Of a DNA stretch of 11,628 bases, positions 6,094 through 11,628 are shown in pieces. The position numbers and the translations under genes are program-made. The stretch lies in NCBI GenBank assembly GCA_030036915.1, contig JASHSC010000010.1, positions 1 to 11,628 on the forward strand, written 5' to 3'. The stretch comes from Terriglobia bacterium (GTDB lineage: Bacteria; Acidobacteriota; Terriglobia; UBA7540). The notes beneath the pieces were generated by a model. That model was not told where the DNA came from. It did no database searches and saw only the letters and a list, made by a program, of their open reading frames with translations. Numbering within the stretch: the first letter of the stretch is position 1; each line of letters opens with the position of its first letter.

Positions 6094-6141
6094 GTGGCAT
6101 GGGCTTCCAGCCCATGCGCACGGCCAGGTTGGCCGTGCCAC
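6094..6141. repeat. 48-bp double-hairpin element, copy A
   Basis: The outer ends GTGGCA (6094-6099) and TGCCAC (6136-6141) are inverted. Inside are two hairpins: CATGGGCT-TCC-AGCCCATG (6098-6116) and CACGGCCA-GGT-TGGCCGTG (6119-6137), joined by CG. It fills most of the gap between fliN and the MshEN-like gene. Copies B and C have the same length and architecture with compensatory substitutions. The element resembles REP/MITE-type dispersed palindromes. Confidence 0.85.
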
Positions 6142-6157
6142 AGCGAAAAAATAACGA

Positions 6158-7027
6158 CTATGTCTTCAGCGACTCAATTCTCTCCATCGGGCTGATGATT
6201 TCCATGACTTGCAGCCCGTAGTTGCCGTCCACCACCACCACCTGCCCACGTGCCACCACTTTTTCCCCCACCAGAAGTTCCACCGGGTCCTGGACATTCT
6301 GGTCAAGCTCCACCACCGACCCGGCGCTGAGGTCTAGAATCTCTCGCAGCGCCATTTGGCGTTCGCCGAATCGCAATGACACTTCCAATTCCACCTCCAT
6401 CAACAGGTCGAGCTTGGGATCCCGCACGGGCGAGATATATGCCGGGGCGTGCGCCGGAGTGGGGAGTTCAAGCGGCGGTGCTGGCGCTGGGCTCAGAGCC
6501 GTTACCAGCGCCCAATTGAGCTGAACCACCATACTTAATGGGGTTTTGCCGGTGCAGGTCCACTGCATGCCTGCTTGCACGGCGGGTTCGCCGGCCAAAG
6601 GTTCCAACCCAACCAATTTGAAACTTACCTCACCACCCGCCAATCCGTTCAGGAGGGAAGCGGCCGCGCCTGCGAATTGGCGGAACAATTCCCTTGCGGC
6701 ATCGCGATGGTCGTCGTTCATTTCCGCATTTTCGTCCTCCGGCTCGCCGAGCAGCAGTTGCGCCAGTCGCACCGCATCTTTTTTTGAGAGAATAAATCCT
6801 TGGTTTCCCACAAGGTGCTGCGTCGCTTCAAACTGCACCGAAACGCAATCTGCGGACGGCAGCTCCAGCAGCTTCTGCGTTGCCTCGGGCGAAAGTTCCG
6901 CCGGGGTATGCGGCGTCCCGGCGATTTCCTGGAGGACGCGGCCGATGGTTGCACCCCAGGCATTCAGATATTCCTGAACCTTCGCATTCCGGGCGGGATT
7001 TTGCGCGGCGGAATTTGCAGTGCTCAT
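6158..7027 (-). CDS. fliN: Flagellar motor switch protein FliN (FliY-like)
   Basis: A 289-residue protein whose last 75 residues (about 205-279) form a SpoA/FliN domain: LDLLMEVELEVSLRFGERQM, then LREILDLSAGSVVELDQ and VARGQVVVVDGNYGLQVMEI, very close to classical FliN. FliN forms the base of the C-ring with FliM and helps flagellar export. It is about twice the length of E. coli FliN. The N-terminal part (about 60-175; GFILSKKDAVRLAQLLLG, then AARELFRQFAGAAASLLNGL) resembles the CheC-like domain of FliY, and a Pro/Ala-rich linker (178-200) joins the two. In FliY the CheC part dephosphorylates CheY-P; whether that activity survives here is not clear, as I do not see a convincing full ExxxN motif. 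The start at 7027 overlaps the fliM stop by four bases (ATGA) and has AAGGAGGT three bases upstream, suggesting translational coupling. Confidence 0.92.
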   Translation of the reverse strand: MSTANSAAQNPARNAKVQEYLNAWGATIGRVLQEIAGTPHTPAELSPEATQKLLELPSADCVSVQFEATQHLVGNQGFILSKKDAVRLAQLLLGEPEDENAEMNDDHRDAARELFRQFAGAAASLLNGLAGGEVSFKLVGLEPLAGEPAVQAGMQWTCTGKTPLSMVVQLNWALVTALSPAPAPPLELPTPAHAPAYISPVRDPKLDLLMEVELEVSLRFGERQMALREILDLSAGSVVELDQNVQDPVELLVGEKVVARGQVVVVDGNYGLQVMEIISPMERIESLKT

Positions 7028-8022
7028 ACGACCTCCTTTTGAACCGTCTCGAGCGATCGAACGCGATCCTCCACCTGCGCGGCGCGACGGAGGCTGGTGC
7101 GGACTGGGCGGGCGGTGAACAACGGCTTGCCGCTCACCAGCAGTTGCGCCGCCACACTGATGGGGCGTTCCAGGTTCAGCACGTCACCGAGGTTCAACGA
7201 AAGAATCTGTAAAAGGCGCACGCCCCGGCCCTCCAAAACCAACTGCACGGGAAAACGGCAATGGTCAAGGCGCTTGCGCAGTTGCGAAGTGCTGTCAGTT
7301 GAGCCCCGTTGTTTTCGATAGGAAGCCTGTTGCGTGAGCTTGCGCAAAAGGGCGTTGGCGACAGCGGCAGGCAGAGCGACATTCAGCATCCCGCGCGCTT
7401 CCGGCATGCGGATTTCGAAGCTGAGGCACAGAATCTTTTCCGTGGGCGGCATCAGGCGCGCAATGTCCGCCTGGCGAAGCCGTTGATCAAATGCGAACTG
7501 CGCCTCGAGCACGGGTTGCCAGGTGTTCTCGAGTTCGCGGCCGATAATCTTCACCACGCTTTCCAGAATCTGTTCTTCGATTTCGGTGATTTCACGAACT
7601 TCCCCCTCCGGCCGTCCCGGACCTCCCAGCAGCACATCAATCATCGGAAACGCGAGCGAGAGATCGATTTCTATGGCGGCGGAAACCTCCATGGGATGGA
7701 GAGACATTGACACGAGGTAAGTAACTTCCGGGGTTCGCTGGAGGAAATCACCGTAAGTGAGCTGTTCGGCGGAAACCAGGTTGACTTCGAAGGCCAACCG
7801 CAGGTAAGCCCCGAGTGAATGCGTGAGATTCCGCGCGAAGATCTCGTGCAACTGGCTGACGGAGCGAAGGTGCTCCTTGGAAATCCGCGCCGATTGGCGG
7901 AAATTACAGGTCGTCAAGTTGCTCTGCTCGGGATTGGGAAGGGGGGCAGGCTTCTCGGCCGCACGCCTCTGCGCTGCCCGGAAAAGCGTGTCAATTTCCT
8001 CTTGGCTTAGTATCTTCTCCAT
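7024..8022 (-). CDS. fliM: Flagellar motor switch protein FliM
   Basis: A 332-residue protein of normal FliM length. The N-terminal peptide ILSQEEIDTLF (4-14) is the conserved segment that binds phosphorylated CheY. The middle domain (about 45-235) includes LLGGPGRPEGEVREITEIEEQIL (131-153, the loop and helix typical of FliM) and WQPVLEAQF. The C-terminal SpoA domain (about 253-322; FPVQLVLEGRGVRLLQIL, then LNLGDVLNLERPI) pairs with FliN. FliM is the C-ring subunit that switches the direction of rotation. The gene starts inside the end of fliA (16-base overlap) and overlaps fliN by four bases, so fliA-fliM-fliN are one tightly coupled unit. CGGAGAATGC directly before the ATG at 8022 provides the ribosome-binding site. 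Confidence 0.96.
   Translation of the reverse strand: MEKILSQEEIDTLFRAAQRRAAEKPAPLPNPEQSNLTTCNFRQSARISKEHLRSVSQLHEIFARNLTHSLGAYLRLAFEVNLVSAEQLTYGDFLQRTPEVTYLVSMSLHPMEVSAAIEIDLSLAFPMIDVLLGGPGRPEGEVREITEIEEQILESVVKIIGRELENTWQPVLEAQFAFDQRLRQADIARLMPPTEKILCLSFEIRMPEARGMLNVALPAAVANALLRKLTQQASYRKQRGSTDSTSQLRKRLDHCRFPVQLVLEGRGVRLLQILSLNLGDVLNLERPISVAAQLLVSGKPLFTARPVRTSLRRAAQVEDRVRSLETVQKEVV
7031..7038 (-). promoter_or_regulatory. Strong Shine-Dalgarno for fliN
   Basis: AAGGAGGT is a full anti-16S match inside the last codons of fliM, three bases before the fliN ATG. It decides the 7027 start and supports coupled translation. Confidence 0.75.
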
Positions 8023-8828
8023 GCATTCTCCGAAGGCCCGGTTTGGGCGGCAGGTAGGCCGGGCATTTGCGCGGGCGTACCCTCCAGCAGGCTGCGCATT
8101 CGGCCGCGCAGGCGCACCAGGGCCGCCGAGTGAATTTGCGAGACTCGAGCCTCACCCACGCCTAACACCGCGCCCACCTCCTTCATGGTCAGTTCTTCAA
8201 AGTAGTAAAGTGAGAGCACCTGCCGCTCGCGCGGTTGAAGTTCATTCAGGGCGCGCCCCAGGAGTTGGCGCAGCTCGCCTTCCAGACACTGCGAGTAGGG
8301 TTCCTGGTCGGGCTTTTGGTTGGAAACCGCAAAGGCTTCGCGCTCCTGCCCCGACTCGCCGAATTCGTCGTGTAGGCTGCCCAGGTCGAGCCCGCGAAGG
8401 TCGCCCAGCAGGCGCTGCAATTCCTTTAATTCCAGCCCCAGCTCGATGGCCAATTCGGGTTCGGTGGCCGGGCGCCCGTAGCGGGCGCGCAGCCGCTGGT
8501 GCGCCTGCTCCAGTTGCCGCGCTTTCTTGCGCAGCGGACGCGGGCTCCAGTCGAGATCGCGCAGGCTGTCGAGAATCGCCCCCTGAATGCGGTGCTTCGC
8601 ATAGGTCTTGAGCTCCACATTCTTGGCGGGGTCGAATTTGTGCAGCGCTTCAATGAGGCCCAGAATGCCCGCCTGCACCAGGTCGTCATAGAGAATGTGC
8701 GAAGGCAGGCGATCGTGAATCCGGCGGGCGATGTAACGTACCTGGGGGAGCTGCTCGAGGAGCAAGCGCTCCTGGTCTGCGGCGTCCAGGTTCGAAACGG
8801 ATTCATAAGCTTTCTTGGCGTTGGTCAT
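8007..8828 (-). CDS. fliA: RNA polymerase sigma factor for flagellar genes (sigma-28, FliA/WhiG type)
   Basis: A 273-residue sigma-70 family protein without regions 1.1 and 1.2, as in FliA. Region 2 (about 25-92) shows LPSHILYDDLVQAGILGLIE and FDPAKNVELKTYAKHRIQGA, then ILDSLRDLDWSPR (85-97), a signature of the FliA/WhiG subgroup. Region 3 follows (about 98-150), then a variable acidic linker, then region 4 (about 190-245; LQPRERQVLSLYYFEELTMK, then VLGVGEARVSQIHSAALVRL) with the -35 binding helix-turn-helix. A 28-residue Pro/Ala-rich tail is not part of the family core. FliA directs transcription of late flagellar and chemotaxis genes and is usually held by the anti-sigma factor FlgM, not seen here. 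The start at 8828 has AAGGTGAG upstream. It overlaps fliM by 16 bases and lies 210 bases after flhA. Confidence 0.95.
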   Translation of the reverse strand: MTNAKKAYESVSNLDAADQERLLLEQLPQVRYIARRIHDRLPSHILYDDLVQAGILGLIEALHKFDPAKNVELKTYAKHRIQGAILDSLRDLDWSPRPLRKKARQLEQAHQRLRARYGRPATEPELAIELGLELKELQRLLGDLRGLDLGSLHDEFGESGQEREAFAVSNQKPDQEPYSQCLEGELRQLLGRALNELQPRERQVLSLYYFEELTMKEVGAVLGVGEARVSQIHSAALVRLRGRMRSLLEGTPAQMPGLPAAQTGPSENAWRRY

Positions 8829-8852
8829 GGGCTCACCTTTTTTCCTTTAAAT

Positions 8853-8900
8853 GTGGCATGGCCATCCTGGCCATGCGCATGGGCTGGGAGCCCATGCCAC
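8853..8900. repeat. 48-bp double-hairpin element, copy B
   Basis: It has the same 48-base architecture as copy A, with perfect outer ends GTGGCA and TGCCAC. The two hairpins are CATGGCCA-TCC-TGGCCATG (8857-8875) and CATGGGCT-GGG-AGCCCATG (8878-8896), again joined by CG. Relative to copy A the stem bases change in pairs. It lies 24 bases upstream of the fliA start, leaving the fliA ribosome-binding site intact. Confidence 0.85.
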
Positions 8901-8904
8901 AAAG

Positions 8905-8921
8905 GCGGGCGGGACGCCCGC
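8905..8921. repeat. Single hairpin next to copy B (degenerate half-unit)
   Basis: GCGGGCG-GGA-CGCCCGC is a perfect 7-bp inverted repeat. In reverse complement it resembles one half-unit of the adjacent 57-bp element with a one-base deletion, so it may be a leftover half. Confidence 0.6.
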
Positions 8922-8923
8922 GT

Positions 8924-8980
8924 TGTAGCGCGGCTGTCCCCAGCCGCGTAACCGTCGCGGGCGAGGACACCCGCGCTACA
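8924..8980. repeat. 57-bp double-hairpin element
   Basis: The ends TGTAGCGCGG (8924-8933) and CCGCGCTACA (8971-8980) are a perfect 10-bp inverted repeat. Inside are two hairpins: CGCGGCTG-TCCC-CAGCCGCG (8929-8948) and CGCGGGCG-AGGA-CACCCGCG (8956-8975, one G-T pair), separated by seven bases. The plan is the same as in the 48-bp family (two inverted half-units, each a hairpin) but the sequence is different. It lies in the flhA-fliA gap. Confidence 0.8.
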
Positions 8981-8989
8981 GAAGCCGCC

Positions 8990-9001
8990 GGTGGGGACAC
9001 C
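8990..9001. repeat. Short partial hairpin, possible repeat remnant
   Basis: GGTG-GGGA-CACC is a 4-bp inverted repeat whose loop and arm resemble the core of the 57-bp element half-units. It is short and could be coincidental, but it adjoins the array. Confidence 0.3.
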
Positions 9002-9038
9002 TGCAAACGGAAGTCAAACCGAGGCATTACTCTTCCGC

Positions 9039-11129
9039 TCACTGCACCACCCCCAGCGACTGAATCGACACTGCGGCAGGAATTTCCGCTGGCGAGAGGA
9101 CCACCACGCGCGGTAGGAAGGGCTCCATCAGGCGCCGCAAGTGGAAACGCGTGGGGCTGTTGCAGAGCACAATGGGCGAGGGAACGGACATGGGCTCGCC
9201 CAGTAGGCGCTTCATTCCGTCCACAACTTTTCGAATAATCGAAGGTTGCAGGGCGCTCGTGGAGCGCGTAGCCGCTTGCGGGTCCAGGACTTGCGCCAGT
9301 TGCTCTTCCACCGTGCTGTCAAGCTGAATGACGGTGAGCTTGCCGTCGTCACCGAGCAGAGGCTGCACGAGGGCACGGCTGAGCGCTTGGCGCACCGCCT
9401 CCACCAGAAGGACGGGGTTCTTGTTGGCTGCGGCCGTGTCCAGAAGGGTTTCCAGAATCGTCACCAGGTCACGAATCGAAACCTGCTCGCGCAGCAATTG
9501 CTGAAGAACCTTCTGCACTTCGCCCAGGCTGAGCAGTTTGGGCACCAGCTCTTCCACCAGCTTCGGCTGCGATTCTGCCAAGGCATCGAGCAGGCGCTTG
9601 CATTCCTGCCGGTTCAGGAGCTCGTGCGCGTGCTGCTTGATAATTTCGGCCAGATGCGTGGCCAGAACCGAGGTTTGGTCCACCACCGCGTAGCCGGAGG
9701 CCAGGGCTTTATCGCGCAGGTTGGGCGCAATCCACTTGGCGGGCACGTTGAATGCTGGCTCGCGGGTTTCGCGGCCTTCGAGAGGCTGCGCCACCGCCTC
9801 CGAACTGATCGCCAGCAGGTTTTCCTGAAACATCTCCCAGCGCGCGATTTCCACTCCCCGCAGCCGAATGACGTATTCGCGCGGATTGAGTTGCACGTTG
9901 TCCGTAATGTGAACGGGCGGAATGATGAAACCCAGTTGCAAAGCCAGGTGGCGGCGCAAGGCTCGAATGCGCGCCAGCAATTGCCCGCCTTGCGCCTGGT
10001 CGACGATGGGTACAAGGCCGTAGCCGACTTCCAGGCTCAAATCGTCGAGGCGCAGCAATGTCTCAAGCTGTTCCTGGGCCTTTTCCGGCGGGAGGGTGGT
10101 GGGCTTGACCGCCTCCGCAGCTTTCGCCGTGGCGGCGAGCTGAGCGCGCCGCGCCAGATACCCGAGCAGCGCGGCCATGAGGAAAAAGGGAATCTTCGGC
10201 AGGCCCGGAATGAGCCCAAGCGTGCCCATGACGCCAGCCACAATCCAGAGCGGATGACTGCGGGGCAGGAGTTGCCGGGTGAGGTCGGAGCCCAGACTCG
10301 ATTCCGAAGAAGCCCGCGTGGCCACCATCGCGCCCGCCACCGATACGAGCAGCGAGGGAATCATGGTCACCAGGCCGTCGCCGACCGTGAGAATGGTGTA
10401 GGTCTTAAGCGCCTCGCTGAGCTGCACACCGTGATAGAAAACGCCGATTAAGAATCCGGCGATAATGTTGATGGCGGTGATGAGCACGGTGGCCAGAGCG
10501 TCGCGTTGGCTGAAGCGCGCTGCGCCGTCCATGGCGCCGTAGAATTCCGCCTCGCGGCTCACCATCTCGCGCCGCGCGCGCGCCTGGGCTTCGTCGATCA
10601 GCCCCGCGCCCAGGTCCGCATCGATGGCCATCTGCTTGCCGGGCATTGCATCCAGGGTGAAGCGCGCCGTCACTTCCGCGATGCGCACCGCGCCGTGATT
10701 GATCACCAGATACTGAATGGCAATCAAGGCCACAAACAGCACAAAGCCCACGATGTAATTCCCGCCCACCACGAATTGCCCGAAGGCGCCGATGACGTGT
10801 CCTGCCGCCGCGGGACCCTCGTTGCCGTGCAGAAGAATCCGCCGGCTGCTCGCTAGGCCCAGCGACAACCGGAACAGAGTGAGCATCAGCAGCAAGGAAG
10901 GGAACACGGAGAACTGTACGGGCCGCGTGATGTACATCGCCACCAACAACACCAGAACGCTGGCCGTGAGGCTGGTGGAGAGCAGCAGGTCAAGAAGAAA
11001 TGGTGGCAGCGGGACCAGCATCACGAACACCAGGGCGACCGCCGCCAGCGGGACGGCCCAGTCCACATAGCCGCCTTTGGAGGCGGCAGCGGGAGCGGAA
11101 GCGGGCTTTGTGGCTGGTGTTGGTTTCAT
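9039..11129 (-). CDS. flhA: Flagellar export gate protein FlhA
   Basis: With the start at 11129 the protein has 696 residues, normal for FlhA. The N-terminal half is membrane-embedded (about eight hydrophobic segments between 24 and 325), with the family landmarks FSVFPSLLLMLTLFRLSLGL (73-92), MPGKQMAIDADLGAGLIDE (162-180) and REAEFYGAMDGAARF (192-206) in the cytoplasmic FHIPEP loop. The C-terminal half (about 345-696) is the cytoplasmic ring domain that receives chaperone-substrate complexes. FlhA uses the proton gradient to drive export of flagellar subunits. The open frame continues to an ATG at 11165, but the extra 12 codons (MRMGWKPMPRKT) are encoded by repeat copy C, so 11129 is preferred. 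Neither start has a Shine-Dalgarno. flhB precedes by 109 bases; flhF and flhG, often found after flhA, are not here. Confidence 0.96.
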   Translation of the reverse strand: MKPTPATKPASAPAAASKGGYVDWAVPLAAVALVFVMLVPLPPFLLDLLLSTSLTASVLVLLVAMYITRPVQFSVFPSLLLMLTLFRLSLGLASSRRILLHGNEGPAAAGHVIGAFGQFVVGGNYIVGFVLFVALIAIQYLVINHGAVRIAEVTARFTLDAMPGKQMAIDADLGAGLIDEAQARARREMVSREAEFYGAMDGAARFSQRDALATVLITAINIIAGFLIGVFYHGVQLSEALKTYTILTVGDGLVTMIPSLLVSVAGAMVATRASSESSLGSDLTRQLLPRSHPLWIVAGVMGTLGLIPGLPKIPFFLMAALLGYLARRAQLAATAKAAEAVKPTTLPPEKAQEQLETLLRLDDLSLEVGYGLVPIVDQAQGGQLLARIRALRRHLALQLGFIIPPVHITDNVQLNPREYVIRLRGVEIARWEMFQENLLAISSEAVAQPLEGRETREPAFNVPAKWIAPNLRDKALASGYAVVDQTSVLATHLAEIIKQHAHELLNRQECKRLLDALAESQPKLVEELVPKLLSLGEVQKVLQQLLREQVSIRDLVTILETLLDTAAANKNPVLLVEAVRQALSRALVQPLLGDDGKLTVIQLDSTVEEQLAQVLDPQAATRSTSALQPSIIRKVVDGMKRLLGEPMSVPSPIVLCNSPTRFHLRRLMEPFLPRVVVLSPAEIPAAVSIQSLGVVQ

Positions 11130-11137
11130 CGTTTTTC

Positions 11138-11185
11138 GTGGCATGGGCTTCCAGCCCATGCGCACGGGCTGGAAGCCCGTGTCAC
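11138..11185. repeat. 48-bp double-hairpin element, copy C
   Basis: It has the same architecture as copies A and B: CATGGGCT-TCC-AGCCCATG (11142-11160) and CACGGGCT-GGA-AGCCCGTG (11163-11181), joined by CG. The outer ends are GTGGCA and TGTCAC (one mismatch). It lies between flhB and flhA and ends eight bases before the flhA start. It also supplies a false upstream ATG at 11165. Confidence 0.85.
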
Positions 11186-11238
11186 TGGATGCGCGCTGCG
11201 TCTCGCGCCGTCACCGCGATCTGCAAATCTCAGCAATT

Positions 11239-11628
11239 TCATCGCGCCCCCGCGCGGCTTACGTTCACCGCCATCCGCTGCGTGCGGAAAATAAACGCCA
11301 GGATTTCCGCGACGGCGGTGTACAGCTTTGCCGGGATGGCCTGGCCGATTTCCGTAGCGCGATAGAGCGCCTGCGCCAGCGGCGGGTTTTCCACCACCGG
11401 AATGCCGTGCCAGCGCGCTTCGCGCTTGATGCGCTGCGCCAGAAAATTCCGCCCCTTGGCCACCACTACCGGAGCGGCCATGCTTTCCGGCTTGTACTCG
11501 AGCGCCACGGCATATTCATTGGGATTGGTCACCACCACGGTGGCGCGCGCCACATCGCGAATCATGCGGCGCCGGCGCATTTCGCGTTGCAGCCTCCGGA
11601 TGCGCCCGCGCACCTGCGGGTGGCCTTC
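11239..11628 (-). CDS. flhB: Flagellar export protein FlhB (C-terminal fragment)
   Basis: The last 129 codons are visible; the 5' part lies beyond the right edge, and coding begins at the first base (EGHPQVRGRIRRLQREMRRR), matching the helix that links the FlhB membrane part to its cytoplasmic domain. VVVTNPNEYAVALEYKPESM is the self-cleavage region, and VVAKGRNFLAQRIKREA, GIPVVENPPLAQALYRATEIG and IPAKLYTAVAEILAFIF are typical of FlhB-C. FlhB with FlhA controls substrate switching from rod/hook to filament proteins after cleaving itself between Asn and Pro of NPTH. Here that motif is NPNE: Asn-Pro is kept, Thr is Asn, and His is Glu. No frameshift is visible. The stop at 11239 is followed by repeat copy C and flhA. 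Confidence 0.93.
   Translation of the reverse strand, partial: EGHPQVRGRIRRLQREMRRRRMIRDVARATVVVTNPNEYAVALEYKPESMAAPVVVAKGRNFLAQRIKREARWHGIPVVENPPLAQALYRATEIGQAIPAKLYTAVAEILAFIFRTQRMAVNVSRAGAR

Noticed and set aside
7823..8611. 262-codon plus-strand open frame
   Set aside because: Antisense to fliA and the fliM start; Arg/Pro/Ala-rich shadow with no domain.
8853..9001. CRISPR array
   Set aside because: The repeats are hairpin elements of different sequence and length without regular spacers, and no cas genes are nearby.
8858..9238. Plus-strand open frame beginning in the repeat array
   Set aside because: Its first part translates the 48-bp and 57-bp elements and the rest is antisense to the flhA 3' end.
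9246..10451. 401-codon plus-strand open frame
   Set aside because: Antisense to flhA. It is rich in Gln, Arg and His, as expected from the complement of a GC-rich gene, with no family resemblance.

Overview
This window looks like chromosomal DNA of a free-living, flagellated, moderately GC-rich bacterium, most likely an acidobacterium. The assignment is an inference from protein style, from the gene order around flhA-fliA-fliM-fliN and from the abundant short palindromic repeats. No rRNA or other phylogenetic marker is present. I see no phage, transposase, CRISPR array, tRNA or plasmid genes.

Left part (1-1345): the 5' end of a family 4/5-type uracil-DNA glycosylase gene runs off the left edge on the minus strand, preceded by a single-domain EVE protein gene (minus). 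A 340-base divergent intergenic region follows, then a thioredoxin gene (plus), the only plus-strand gene in the window.

Middle part (1346-4976), all minus strand: yacL-type PIN-TRAM membrane protein -> ispD -> ispF -> an unrecognised membrane-anchored coiled-coil protein. The yacL-ispD-ispF order matches Bacillus subtilis. IspD and IspF catalyse two steps of the MEP isoprenoid pathway. A plausible Rho-independent terminator separates yacL from ispD, and a good sigma-70-like promoter precedes the coiled-coil gene.

Right part (5235-11628), all minus strand: a flagellar gene cluster read flhB (partial) -> flhA -> fliA -> fliM -> fliN/fliY-like -> a stand-alone MshEN/GspE-N-terminal-like protein. 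FlhA and FlhB belong to the flagellar export gate, FliA is the flagellar sigma factor, and FliM and FliN form the switch/C-ring. The last gene resembles the c-di-GMP-binding N-terminal domain of pilus and type II secretion ATPases but has no ATPase domain, so it could link c-di-GMP to motility.

The most striking non-genic signal is a set of short double-hairpin elements placed exactly at gene junctions of the flagellar cluster: three copies of a 48-bp element (6094-6141, 8853-8900, 11138-11185) and one 57-bp element (8924-8980) with flanking half-units. Each element is built of two inverted half-units, each a hairpin, and the copies differ by compensatory base changes. One copy overlaps the first codons of the longest flhA reading frame, so the flhA start is placed at 11129. 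FlhB carries NPNE where the family's self-cleavage motif NPTH is expected.
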